Positions 36,520 through 45,366 of a stretch of 64,000 nt of DNA are shown piece by piece (position 1 is the stretch's first letter; each line of letters begins with the position of its first letter). The notes below the pieces were generated by a model. The model saw only the letters and a list, made by a program, of their open reading frames with translations, searched no databases and was not told where the DNA came from. The position numbers were made by a program, and so were the translations under genes. The DNA comes from Stenotrophomonas oahuensis. GTDB lineage: Bacteria > Pseudomonadota > Gammaproteobacteria > Xanthomonadales > Xanthomonadaceae. The stretch covers positions 3,528,501 to 3,592,500 of the forward strand of contig NZ_CP115541.1 of NCBI RefSeq assembly GCF_031834595.1, written 5' to 3'.

Positions 36520-37589
36520 CCCCTATTCTGTTCGTCGACCGCGACGGCACCCTGATTGAAGAGCCGGCCGATTTCCAGATCGACGCGTACGAGAAGATCC
36601 GCTTCGTACGCGATGTGATTCCGGCCATGCTCAAGCTGCGCGATGCCGGCTACCAGTTCGTGATTGTCAGCAACCAGGACGGGCTGGGCAGCGAGGGCTA
36701 CCCGCAGGCAAGCTTCGACGGCCCCAACAACCTGATGCTGCAGATCTTCGAAAGCCAGGGCATCGTGTTCCGTGACGTGCTGATTGACGGCACCTGGCCG
36801 CACGACAGCGCGCCGACCCGCAAGCCGGGCATCGGCATGATGCTGCCGTACCTGCAGGACCGGAACATCGACTGGGCGCGTTCGGGCATGGTGGGCGACC
36901 GCCCGACCGACATCCAGTTCGCGCAGAACATGAACATCCGCGGCTTCCAGCTACGCACCGGACAGTTCGGCGGCGAGTGGGACTGGAACGGCATTGCCCA
37001 CGAACTGGCCGACGCCCCGCGCCGCGCCACCGTGCAGCGTAATACCAAAGAAACCCGCATCCGCGTGGATGTGGACCTGGACCGCACCGCCGAGCCGAAA
37101 ACCCACACCGGCCTGCCGTTCTTCGACCACATGCTGGAGCAGATCGGCAAGCACGGCGGTTTCGCGCTGAGCGTGCAGGCCGAGGGCGACCTGCACATCG
37201 ACGAACACCACACCATTGAGGACACCGGGCTGGCGTTGGGTCAGGCATTGCGTGAGGCGCTGGGCGACAAGCGCGGCATCGGTCGCTATGGCTTCACCCT
37301 GCCGATGGACGAAACCCTGGCCAGCGCCGCGCTGGATTTCAGTGGCCGCCCGTACTTCGTGTTCGAAGGTGAGTTCAAGCGCGAACGGGTAGGCGACATG
37401 CCGACCGAACTGGTGCCGCACTTCTTCCGCTCGCTGTGCGATGCGTCCGGGTTGAACCTGCACCTGAGCGTGCGCGGCGACAACGACCACCACAAGGTGG
37501 AAGCCTGCTTCAAGGCGCTGGCGCGTGCGCTGCGCCAGGCGCTACCGCGCCAGGGCACGGCACTGCCCAGCACCAAGGGGGCGCTGTGA
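36516..37589 (+). CDS. hisB: Bifunctional histidinol-phosphatase / imidazoleglycerol-phosphate dehydratase
   Basis: 357 residues. The N-terminal HAD phosphatase has the nucleophile motif [12 protein letters not shown]. The C-terminal dehydratase (from ~170) has the metal-binding [16 protein letters not shown] and [18 protein letters not shown]. The fusion is the usual gammaproteobacterial form. Confidence 0.96.
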   Translation: MTPILFVDRDGTLIEEPADFQIDAYEKIRFVRDVIPAMLKLRDAGYQFVIVSNQDGLGSEGYPQASFDGPNNLMLQIFESQGIVFRDVLIDGTWPHDSAPTRKPGIGMMLPYLQDRNIDWARSGMVGDRPTDIQFAQNMNIRGFQLRTGQFGGEWDWNGIAHELADAPRRATVQRNTKETRIRVDVDLDRTAEPKTHTGLPFFDHMLEQIGKHGGFALSVQAEGDLHIDEHHTIEDTGLALGQALREALGDKRGIGRYGFTLPMDETLASAALDFSGRPYFVFEGEFKRERVGDMPTELVPHFFRSLCDASGLNLHLSVRGDNDHHKVEACFKALARALRQALPRQGTALPSTKGAL

Positions 37590-38188
37590 CCGAGGTTGCG
37601 CTGATTGATGCCGGTGGGGCCAACCTGGGCTCGGTGCGCTATGCACTGGAGCGCCTCGGCGCGCGCGTGCAGCTGGTGCGCACCGCAGCCGGGCTGGAAG
37701 GCGCGCAGCGGGTGATCCTGCCCGGTGTGGGTGCGGCCAAGCCAGCAATGCAACGCCTGCATGAGCAGGGACTGGTGGAACCGCTGCGGCGTCTGGAAGC
37801 GCCGCTGATGGGCATCTGCCTGGGCATGCAGCTGTTGTTCGAGCATTCGGAAGAGTCCGGCGTGGAAACGCTGGCGCTGATTCCCGGCACGGTGCGCAAG
37901 CTGGTGCCGGCCACCGGCATCCGCGTGCCGCACATGGGCTGGAACCGGCTGCTGCCGCTGAAGCCGTCGCTGCTGCTGAAGGACATTCCCGAGCGCGCCA
38001 GTGCCTACTTCGTGCACAGCTACGCCGCACCGCTGAACGCCCACACCGTGGCCGCCTGCGATCACGGTGGGCTGTTTACCGCGATGGTGGAGCAGGGCCG
38101 TTACTTCGGTGCCCAGTTCCATCCCGAGCGTTCTGGCGACACCGGTTCGCTGATGCTGCGTAATTTCCTTGAGGGCACTGCTGTATGA
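37586..38188 (+). CDS. hisH: Imidazole glycerol phosphate synthase, glutaminase subunit
   Basis: 200 residues, class I glutamine amidotransferase: the nucleophile Cys in [15 protein letters not shown] (~79) and the HPERSGDTG His/Glu near the C-terminus. Starts at a GTG overlapping the hisB stop; supplies ammonia to HisF. Confidence 0.95.
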   Translation: MTEVALIDAGGANLGSVRYALERLGARVQLVRTAAGLEGAQRVILPGVGAAKPAMQRLHEQGLVEPLRRLEAPLMGICLGMQLLFEHSEESGVETLALIPGTVRKLVPATGIRVPHMGWNRLLPLKPSLLLKDIPERASAYFVHSYAAPLNAHTVAACDHGGLFTAMVEQGRYFGAQFHPERSGDTGSLMLRNFLEGTAV

Positions 38189-38919
38189 GCTTCACCGTTT
38201 ACCCCGCATTGGATATCCGCGAAGGCCGCGTGGTGCGCCTGCGTCAGGGCGACTATGCGCAGGAGACCCACTACGGCGACGATCCGCTGCCGCGAGCACA
38301 GGCGTTTGAAGCGCAGGGCGCGAACTGGATGCATCTGGTGGACCTGGACGCGGCCCGCGCCGGCGGCTACACGCTGGCTCCGCTGCTCGGTGCGATCCGC
38401 GCCCACACCGGTTTGCAGGTGCAGACCGGCGGCGGCGTACGTAGCCGCGATGACGTGGCGCGCATTCTGGAGGCAGGTGCCAGCCGCGTGGTGGTCGGGT
38501 CGCTGGCAGTGCGCGAGCCGGAACAGGTGATCGGTTGGCTGGGCGAGTTCGGCCCGGAACGCATCACCATTGCGCTGGACGCACGCCAGGACGAGCAGGG
38601 CCTGTGGCAGTTGCCGGTGCACGGCTGGACCGAAAACGCCGGAGTTACCCTGGATGTGCTCGCCGACCGCTATGCGGCCGCTGGGCTGCGCCACCTGCTG
38701 TGCACCGACATCGCGCGCGACGGCATGCTGGCCGGCCCGAATCTGGAGCTCTACCGTCACCTCGCTGCACGTCTGCCCGGCGTGGCAGTGCAGGCTTCCG
38801 GCGGTGTACGTGACGTGGCCGACGTGGCCGCTGCACGTGCGGCCGGCTGTGCTGGTGCGGTACTGGGCAAGGCGCTGCTGGAACAGCGCATGGACCTGGG
38901 CGAGGCACTGGCATGTTGA
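38185..38919 (+). CDS. hisA: ProFAR isomerase
   Basis: 244-residue TIM barrel with catalytic Asp in [19 protein letters not shown] and a second acidic site in [10 protein letters not shown]; phosphate loops VQTGGGVRS and [12 protein letters not shown] overlap with hisH. Confidence 0.95.
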   Translation: MSFTVYPALDIREGRVVRLRQGDYAQETHYGDDPLPRAQAFEAQGANWMHLVDLDAARAGGYTLAPLLGAIRAHTGLQVQTGGGVRSRDDVARILEAGASRVVVGSLAVREPEQVIGWLGEFGPERITIALDARQDEQGLWQLPVHGWTENAGVTLDVLADRYAAAGLRHLLCTDIARDGMLAGPNLELYRHLAARLPGVAVQASGGVRDVADVAAARAAGCAGAVLGKALLEQRMDLGEALAC

Positions 38920-39689
38920 GCCGGCGCATCATTCCCTGCCTGGACGTGCGCGATGGCCGCGTGGTCAAGGGCGTGCGCTTCCGCGACCACGTCGACATGG
39001 GCGACATCGCCGAACTGGCGCAGCGCTACCGCGACCAGGGCGCGGACGAACTGGTGTTCTATGACATCGGAGCCAGCCCGGAAGCGCGCTCGGTGGACGT
39101 GGCCTGGATCGAGCGCATCGCGCGCCTGATCGACATTCCGTTCTGCGTGGCCGGCGGCATCGACAGCGTTGAAACCGCGCGCCGGGTGCTGTTTGCCGGT
39201 GCCGACAAGATCTCCATCAACTCGCCGGCGCTGGGCCGGCCGGAGCTGATCACCGAACTGGCCGACGAATTCGGGGTGCAGTGTGTGGTGGTCGGCATCG
39301 ACTCCGTGCGCGAGCCGGATGGCCAGTGGCGCGTGCGCCGCTTCACCGGCGATCCCAGCAAAACCCAGGCGGTACCGGTGCGTACCCTGGACTGGGTGCA
39401 GGAAGTACAACGCCGGGGTGCGGGCGAGATCGTGCTCAACTGCATGGACAGCGACGGCGTGCGCCGCGGTTACGACGTGGAGCAGCTGGCCCAGGCCCGT
39501 GCGGTCTGCCAGGTGCCGTTGATCGCCTCTGGCGGGGCTGGCGAGATGCAGCACTTTGCCGACGTGTTCGACCAGGCCGACGTGGACGGGGCGCTGGCCG
39601 CCAGCGTGTTCCACAGTGGGTCGATTGCCATTCCCGCGCTGAAGCAGTTCCTGCGCATGCAACAGATCGAGGTACGTGATGTCTATTGA
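38913..39689 (+). CDS. hisF: Imidazole glycerol phosphate synthase, cyclase subunit
   Basis: 258-residue TIM barrel paralogous to His[46 protein letters not shown] and [10 protein letters not shown]. Overlaps hisA by seven bases and hisIE by eleven. Confidence 0.95.
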   Translation: MLSRRIIPCLDVRDGRVVKGVRFRDHVDMGDIAELAQRYRDQGADELVFYDIGASPEARSVDVAWIERIARLIDIPFCVAGGIDSVETARRVLFAGADKISINSPALGRPELITELADEFGVQCVVVGIDSVREPDGQWRVRRFTGDPSKTQAVPVRTLDWVQEVQRRGAGEIVLNCMDSDGVRRGYDVEQLAQARAVCQVPLIASGGAGEMQHFADVFDQADVDGALAASVFHSGSIAIPALKQFLRMQQIEVRDVY

Positions 39690-40302
39690 AGTGCTGCCGT
39701 CCCGGCAGGCGCTGGAGCAGCTGGACTGGAGCAAGGGCGACGGCCTGCTGCCGGTGGTGGTGCAGGACGCCGATACGTTGGCCGTGCTGATGCTGGGCTA
39801 TGCCAACGCCGAGTCGCTGGCGGCCACCCTGGCCAGCGGCCAGATGACCTTCTACAGCCGCAGCAAACAGCGCCTGTGGACCAAGGGCGAGTCGTCGGGC
39901 AACGTGCTCAGCGTGCTTGCGGTACGGGTGGACTGCGACAACGACACCCTGCTGGTCACCGCGCGCCCGGCCGGACCGACCTGCCACACCGGCGCGGAAA
40001 GCTGCTTCGAGCGTGCCCCGGGCAACTTCCTTGGGCGGCTGGACGCCTTGGTGCAGCGGCGCGAGCAGCAGCGCCCGGAGAAGAGCTACACCACGAGTCT
40101 GTTCGAAGCTGGCGTGCGCCGCATCGCCCAGAAGGTGGGCGAGGAAGGGGTGGAAACCGCGCTGGCCGGCGTGGTGCAGGACGACGCCGCGCTGCTGGGC
40201 GAGTCGGCCGACCTGCTGTTCCACCTGATTGTGCTGCTGCGCGCGCGCGGCCTTTCGCTGGACGACGCGGTCGCCGTGCTGCAGGAACGACACGCCCGCT
40301 GA
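39679..40302 (+). CDS. hisI: Bifunctional phosphoribosyl-AMP cyclohydrolase / phosphoribosyl-ATP pyrophosphatase
   Basis: 207 residues. The N-terminal cyclohydrolase has [12 protein letters not shown] and [12 protein letters not shown] (metal-binding Cys/His). The C-terminal pyrophosphohydrolase has [17 protein letters not shown] at 39676 is an alternative start one codon upstream; GAGG favours the ATG. Last gene of the his operon (often called hisIE). Confidence 0.95.
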   Translation: MSIEVLPSRQALEQLDWSKGDGLLPVVVQDADTLAVLMLGYANAESLAATLASGQMTFYSRSKQRLWTKGESSGNVLSVLAVRVDCDNDTLLVTARPAGPTCHTGAESCFERAPGNFLGRLDALVQRREQQRPEKSYTTSLFEAGVRRIAQKVGEEGVETALAGVVQDDAALLGESADLLFHLIVLLRARGLSLDDAVAVLQERHAR

Positions 40303-40392
40303 TGCGGCGGGCACGCATTTAACGTTGGTGAAACGCGGTCCGCGCGATGATGTGCGGCTTTACAATCGCCCCCTTCGATACGGACCGCTCCG

Positions 40393-41994
40393 ATGACCTG
40401 CAAGACCGCCTGGCTGGCCTGTTTGCTGCTGATTTCCGCACCGGCCTGGGCCGCCAGCGAGGCCACCGTCACCGGCAAGGTCTACCAGGAGCGCGACGGC
40501 AAACCGGGCCGCGGCCCGACCGACCCGGCGCTGGCCGGCGTACAGATGTCCAACGGCGAAGTGATCGTGCGTACGGCGGCGGATGGCAGCTACAGCCTGC
40601 CGGTGCGTGATGGCCAGACGGTGTTCGTGATCAAGCCGGACGAGTTCCGCTTCCCGGCCCGCGCTGACGGCATGCCGGGCTTCTGGCGGCACTTCGCACC
40701 GCAGGGCTCGCCGAAGCTGAAGTACGACGGCATCGCGGCCACCGGCAGCAACACCCGCAACTGGGACTTCGCGCTGGAGCCGTTGAAGGACGCTGACGGC
40801 GCGCGCGACGGTTTCGACATGCTGGTGTTCACCGATTCGCAGACCGCCACCCGCCAGGAAGTGGGGTATTACCAGCGCGCCATCGTCGAACCGATCATCG
40901 GCAAGCACAAGGCGCGGCTGGGCACCACGCTGGGCGATATCGTCAACGACGACCTGAGCCTGTACCCGGAACTCAACAAAGCCACCGCGCAGTTGCAGGT
41001 GCCGTGGTTCCATGTGCCGGGCAACCACGACCTGGACTTCGATGCCCCCACCGACCAGCATTCGCTGGACAGCTGGCGCGCCGTGTACGGTCCCGACACC
41101 TATGCGGTGGAAGAGGGCGGGGCCAGCTTCGTGTTCCTGGACGACGTGGTGTACGACCCGAATGGCAAGCCGAAGTACATCGGCGGGCTGCGCCCGGATC
41201 AGTTCACCTTCCTGGCCAATTATCTGAAAGCCCTGCCGCGCGATCGCCTGCTGGTGCTGGGCATGCACATTCCGCTGTTCGACGCTGCGCCGGGCCGGGA
41301 GACCTTCCGTCACGCCGACCGCGCCAAGCTGTTCGCGCTGTTGAAGGACTTCCCGCATGTGCTGGTGCTCAGCGGGCACAGCCACACCCAGCAGCACTAC
41401 TACCATGGTGCGGCCGAGGGCTGGCAGGGTGCCAAGCCGCTGCACGAGTACAACGTCGGCGCGGCCTGCGGGGCGTTCTGGTCGGGCGTGAAGGACAGCA
41501 ACGGCATTCCCGACGCCACCATGAGCGACGGCACCCCGAACGGCTATGCGGTGCTGAGCGTGAAGCCGGCCGGCGAGTACGCGCTGCGCTACTACGTGGC
41601 GCGCGCGCCGGATGACTACCAGATTTCCCTGCATGCGCCGAAGGTGCTGCGCAAGGGCGCGTACCCGGCCTGGGGCGTGTATGCCAACGTGTTCATGGGC
41701 CAGGACGACACCGCCGTGGAGTACCGTGTGGACGGTGGCGCGTGGCAGCCGATGAAGCGCGTGGAGCAGCCGGACCCGCGTCTGCTGGTGGAAAACGTGG
41801 CCGACGACACCGCCGAGAAGCTGCGCGGCTTCGACCGCTCGCCCGAAGCCACCGCCTCGCCGCACCTGTGGCGCGGCGCGCTGCCGACCGACCTGGCCGC
41901 CGGCGAACACAAAGTGGAAGTGCGCGCCGCGCAGGCGGATGGCTCCACCGCGACTGCCAGCACTACGTACCGGCTGCAGGTGGCCAAGCCCTGA
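40393..41994 (+). CDS. Exported calcineurin-like phosphoesterase with N- and C-terminal Metallophos domains
   Basis: 533 residues. A signal peptide (WLACLLLISAPAWAASEA) is cleaved near residue 21. An N-terminal carboxypeptidase-like beta-domain (~25-120) is followed by the phosphoesterase core with FTDSQT, VPGNHDLDFD, GMHIPLFD and SGHSHTQQHYYH (metal ligands), then a C-terminal domain from ~370. Periplasmic or extracellular. Substrate unknown. It lies between the his operon and glk, without a clear operon partner. Confidence 0.88.
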   Translation: MTCKTAWLACLLLISAPAWAASEATVTGKVYQERDGKPGRGPTDPALAGVQMSNGEVIVRTAADGSYSLPVRDGQTVFVIKPDEFRFPARADGMPGFWRHFAPQGSPKLKYDGIAATGSNTRNWDFALEPLKDADGARDGFDMLVFTDSQTATRQEVGYYQRAIVEPIIGKHKARLGTTLGDIVNDDLSLYPELNKATAQLQVPWFHVPGNHDLDFDAPTDQHSLDSWRAVYGPDTYAVEEGGASFVFLDDVVYDPNGKPKYIGGLRPDQFTFLANYLKALPRDRLLVLGMHIPLFDAAPGRETFRHADRAKLFALLKDFPHVLVLSGHSHTQQHYYHGAAEGWQGAKPLHEYNVGAACGAFWSGVKDSNGIPDATMSDGTPNGYAVLSVKPAGEYALRYYVARAPDDYQISLHAPKVLRKGAYPAWGVYANVFMGQDDTAVEYRVDGGAWQPMKRVEQPDPRLLVENVADDTAEKLRGFDRSPEATASPHLWRGALPTDLAAGEHKVEVRAAQADGSTATASTTYRLQVAKP

Positions 41995-42020
41995 CCTGCG
42001 GTGGACGATGTCGCCGCCCC

Positions 42021-42042
42021 GTAGAGCCGGGCTTGCCCGGCT
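42021..42042 (+). repeat. SMAG-type GTAG palindrome
   Basis: GTAGAGCCGGGCTTGCCCGGCT copy shortly after the phosphoesterase stop. Confidence 0.85.
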
Positions 42043-42129
42043 GGGGACGGGCGACGCGGGTTGATCGGGCACCCGTTCGGTTCGTTCGATCCCCATACGC
42101 AACGGTACGGTGCGTATTGGTTTGCAAGC

Positions 42130-42145
42130 GACCATCGATCAACGA
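42130..42145 (+). promoter_or_regulatory. Candidate LacI-type operator upstream of glk
   Basis: Contains ATCGATCAA, one base off the ATCGATCTAA core repeated in the TonB receptor/GH92 intergenic region; 41 bases before the glk GTG. Resemblance only. Confidence 0.35.
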
Positions 42146-42185
42146 AAATCCCTTCAATGCATCATTTTCTTACCAAGGCCCGTGC

Positions 42186-43205
42186 GTGAGCGCTGCAACC
42201 CCGTTTCCCAATCCGGCGCTGCGTCGCTCTGCTCCTGCTGAAACCCTGATTGTGGCCGACGTCGGCGGCACCTATGCACGCGTGGCACTGGCCGACGTGG
42301 TCGCCGGCGCACCTCCACGCATCAGCGCGCTGCGCCGCTACGCCTGCGCCGAACACGCCAGCCTGGCCGCGATCCTGGCCGACTTCCGTGCCAGCCTGCC
42401 ACAGGCTCCGAACGCCGCCGTGGTCGCCATTGCCGGTGTCCTGAAAGGCGACGATCTGGTCAACACCAATCTGCCATGGTCGGTATCGATGCAGGCCACC
42501 CGCCGCGACGCGCAGTTGTCCACACTGGAACTGATCAACGATTTCGAAGCGGTGGCCTACGCGATTCCGTTCGTCGATGCGCAAGCGCGTGTGTCGCTCA
42601 CCCCGGACGCGCCGCAGGCCAACGCGTGGCCGGCGTTGGTGCTGGGCGCAGGCACCGGCCTTGGCGCGGCGCTGCGTTTCGAAGCAGGCTCACGCGCGGT
42701 GCTGGCCAGCGAGGCCGGGCACGCCGCGCTCGGTGCTGGCAATGCACTGGAACTGCAGATGCTGCAACAACTGCTGCAGCGATGGGAGCACGTGGACAAC
42801 GAACGCGTGCTGTCCGGCACCGGTCTCATGAATCTGTACCCGGCACTGTGCGCGCTGCGCGGCGTGCGCGTGCAGTGGACCAGCCCGGAAGCGCTGATCA
42901 GCGCGGCGCTGGGTGGCGAAGACGCGCTGGCGGTGGAAACGCTGGAAGTGTTCTGCGGCTGGCTGGGCAGCCTGGCCGGCGATCTCGCGGTGAGCTTCGG
43001 CGCGCGCTCGGTGTATCTGGCCGGCGGCATTTCTGCGCACGTGGCCCGCTTCCTGCACGACGGCCGATTCCGCGACCGCTTCCTGGCCAAGGGCGTAATG
43101 CGTCCGGTGCTGGAGCAGGTGCCGGTATGGCGGGTGGAGCACGGCGAACTGGGCGTGCTCGGCGCGGCCGTGTGGTACGACGAACATCGCCGCGCAGCGG
43201 CCTGA
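42186..43205 (+). CDS. glk: Glucokinase
   Basis: 339 residues, Glk (non-ROK) family: VADVGGTYARVALADV phosphate loop, ELINDFEAVAYAIP, LGAGTGLGAAL and SEAGHAALG with the catalytic/substrate residues. GTG start with AAGG upstream; the frame is open further but overlaps the preceding gene. First of a probable glk/glycosylasparaginase/cutC unit at the edge of the glycan-utilisation locus. Substrates could include glucose or glucosamine-type sugars. Confidence 0.88.
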   Translation: MSAATPFPNPALRRSAPAETLIVADVGGTYARVALADVVAGAPPRISALRRYACAEHASLAAILADFRASLPQAPNAAVVAIAGVLKGDDLVNTNLPWSVSMQATRRDAQLSTLELINDFEAVAYAIPFVDAQARVSLTPDAPQANAWPALVLGAGTGLGAALRFEAGSRAVLASEAGHAALGAGNALELQMLQQLLQRWEHVDNERVLSGTGLMNLYPALCALRGVRVQWTSPEALISAALGGEDALAVETLEVFCGWLGSLAGDLAVSFGARSVYLAGGISAHVARFLHDGRFRDRFLAKGVMRPVLEQVPVWRVEHGELGVLGAAVWYDEHRRAAA

Positions 43206-43260
43206 CAAAAAAAGACCCGGCCCTCCCGGGGTCGGCGCATGGCAACGGGAGAGGCAGCGC

Positions 43261-44259
43261 GTGACTGATCGCAGAACATTTCTTCAGGCCGGTGCGTTGG
43301 CCGCTGGCGTGGCCGCGTTTCCGCGCGTGCAGGCCAAGGCCAATGGCAGGGCCCGCGTCGTATCGACCTGGGATTTCGGCGTTGGGGCCAACCAGGCGGC
43401 GTGGAAGGTGCTGGGCAACGGCGGCAGCGCGCTGGACGCAGTGGAAGCCGGTGCGCGCTGGGCCGAGAGCGAGCTGTGCAATCCCACCGTGGGGCGTTGC
43501 GGCAATCCGGACCGCGACGGCGTGCTGAGTCTGGACGCCAGCATCATGAACGGCGACGGCAGCTGCGGTTCGGTGGCGGCGCTGGTGGACATCGCGCACC
43601 CGGTATCGGTTGCCCGCAAGGTGATGGAGCAGACCCCGCATGTGATGCTGGTGGGCGAGGGTGCACAGCAGTTCGCCATGCAGCAGGGCTTCAAACGCGG
43701 GAAGCTGCTCACGCCGGAAGCGGAAAAGGCCTGGCGCGAGTGGTTGAAGACCGCGCAGTACACGCCGGAAATCAATGCCGAGCGCCGCAGTCGACCGGGT
43801 GACAGCAGCAATCACGACACGTTGGGCATGCTGGCTGTGGACGCGCAGGGTCAACTGGCCGGTGCGTGCACCACCAGTGGCATGGCGTGGAAGCTGCACG
43901 GCCGCGTAGGCGACAGCCCGATCATTGGCGCGGGGTTGTACGTGGACAACGAAGTAGGCGCAGCCACCGCCTCGGGCGTTGGCGAAGAGATGATCCGCAA
44001 CGCAGCCTCGTTCCTGATGGTGGAGCTGATGCGCCAGGGCCGCACCCCGGCGCAGGCCTGTCGCGAGGCGATTGCACGCGTAGTGCGTAAACGACCGGAA
44101 GCCAGCAAGACGCTGCAGGTGTGCTTCCTGGCACTGGGCAGGAATGGTGAAGTGGGGGCGTACGCCCTGCACCGGGGATTCGTGTACGCGGTGTGCGATG
44201 CCGAGCGCCAGGACGACCTTCGTGATGCGGCCTCGGTCTACACCACGGAGCAGACCTGA
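43261..44259 (+). CDS. N4-(beta-N-acetylglucosaminyl)-L-asparaginase (glycosylasparaginase)
   Basis: 332-residue Ntn-hydrolase. The N-terminal TDRRTFLQAGALAAG carries a twin-Arg signal, so periplasmic. The self-processing site is HDTLG: cleavage before Thr exposes the catalytic nucleophile. Hydrolyses the GlcNAc-Asn bond left after N-glycan trimming. GTG start after GGGAGAGG. Its presence beside alpha- and beta-mannosidases strongly supports N-glycan degradation. The cutC gene follows after 2 bases. Confidence 0.9.
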   Translation: MTDRRTFLQAGALAAGVAAFPRVQAKANGRARVVSTWDFGVGANQAAWKVLGNGGSALDAVEAGARWAESELCNPTVGRCGNPDRDGVLSLDASIMNGDGSCGSVAALVDIAHPVSVARKVMEQTPHVMLVGEGAQQFAMQQGFKRGKLLTPEAEKAWREWLKTAQYTPEINAERRSRPGDSSNHDTLGMLAVDAQGQLAGACTTSGMAWKLHGRVGDSPIIGAGLYVDNEVGAATASGVGEEMIRNAASFLMVELMRQGRTPAQACREAIARVVRKRPEASKTLQVCFLALGRNGEVGAYALHRGFVYAVCDAERQDDLRDAASVYTTEQT

Positions 44260-44261
44260 GC

Positions 44262-44984
44262 ATGGGTTACGTGCTGGAAATCGCCTCCAACTCCGTGGCT
44301 TCAGCGCTGGCCGCGCAGCGGGGTGGAGCGGATCGCATCGAGCTGTTCGACAACCTGGCCGAGGGCGGCACCACGCCGTCGTTCGGCAGCATCGCGCTGG
44401 CGCGCGAGCAGCTGCAGATTCCGTTGTTCGTCTTGATCCGGCCGCGCCCGGGTGATTTCCATTACGACGCGCTGGAGCGCGAGTTGATGTTGCGTGACAT
44501 CCAGCAGTGCAGGGCGCTGGGCTGCGACGGTGTGGTGATTGGCGCAATGGATGCGGAAGGCAACGTGGACGTTCCGTTGTGCCGTGAACTGGTGCAGGCC
44601 GCAGGGCCGATGCAGGTCACCTTCCATCGTGCGTTCGATGCGGCGCGGGATCTGTCGGCTGCGTTGGAGGACGTAATCTCGCTCGGCTGCCAGCGGGTGC
44701 TGAGTTCCGGAGGCCACGCCAGCGCGGAGGCCGGTGCGGGTGTGCTGGCAGCGTTGGTGAATCGGGCAGCGGGACGTATCAGCGTCATGGCCGGTGCGGG
44801 GATCACGCCCGGCAACATCGCGGCGGTGGCGAAGGCGACCGGTTGCAATGAATTGCACGCCTCGGCCAAGGGTACGCGGCGTTCCGACGTGCGATTCCAG
44901 AATCCGGCATTGGTTGGCTTGTCGCCCGACTGGGTCGCCACAGATGCCGATGAAGTCGCCGCCTTGCGCGCGGCATTGGCCTGA
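44262..44984 (+). CDS. cutC: CutC-family protein
   Basis: 240-residue TIM-barrel-like CutC: EIASNSVASALAAQRGGADR, ELFDNLAEGGTTPS, FVLIRPRPGDFHY, VTFHRAFD and VMAGAGITPGN. Historically linked to copper tolerance, with weak biochemical support. Starts two bases after the glycosylasparaginase stop, so co-transcribed with sugar genes, which fits a metabolic or enzymatic role better than metal handling. Confidence 0.88.
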   Translation: MGYVLEIASNSVASALAAQRGGADRIELFDNLAEGGTTPSFGSIALAREQLQIPLFVLIRPRPGDFHYDALERELMLRDIQQCRALGCDGVVIGAMDAEGNVDVPLCRELVQAAGPMQVTFHRAFDAARDLSAALEDVISLGCQRVLSSGGHASAEAGAGVLAALVNRAAGRISVMAGAGITPGNIAAVAKATGCNELHASAKGTRRSDVRFQNPALVGLSPDWVATDADEVAALRAALA

Positions 44985-45027
44985 CCTCCGCATTGGCATG
45001 GCCGGATTAACGGCGGTGTCGATTCGG

Positions 45028-45285
45028 GGTCATGCGTTACCGGATGTTGGGGATTTCACGGCGATCGTCTGTCGACCGATCCCACCGGGGCTACGTGCTC
45101 TTGATTTTCGATGGCCACCGACCATCTGTCGATGGCGGGTCGGGATGGGCTGGAGGGGGCATGAGCCGCATGGATGCGGCGACTGAGCTTACAAGGATGT
45201 ACTTGCAGCGTCCCCCGGAACGCCCGTCCCGAGCCGCCAAACCACGGATGCCGTCAGCCGACGGTTGTTCGCACAAATCCAACAG
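45028..45285 (+). repeat. ~258-bp composite intergenic repeat, copy 2
   Basis: Inverted partner of 30671-30930: begins with the diverged SMAG unit (GGTCATGCGTTACCGGATG), continues through GGCGGGTCGGGATGGGCTGG and the GCCGCATGGATGCGGC palindrome, and ends near TGTTCGCACAAATCC. It fills most of the 44985-45366 gap, which holds no gene. Confidence 0.75.
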
Positions 45286-45286
45286 A

Positions 45287-45325
45287 CAAAAAAACGGCAG
45301 CCACCTGTACCAGCGCGGCTGCCGT
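45287..45325 (-). terminator. Terminator of the TonB-receptor gene
   Basis: On the minus strand: stem ACGGCAGCC / GGCTGCCGT followed by a T7 run, about 40 bases after the receptor stop. Confidence 0.85.
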
Positions 45326-45366
45326 GGAGGAACATCCCCCGCCGTGACGTGCGGCGGGGGTGGAAC

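Noticed and set aside
43207..43236. A7 run followed by GACCC...GGGTC between glk and the glycosylasparaginase gene, as a minus-strand terminator
   Set aside because: Stem is only about 5 bp and no minus-strand gene reads toward it; kept out of the feature list.
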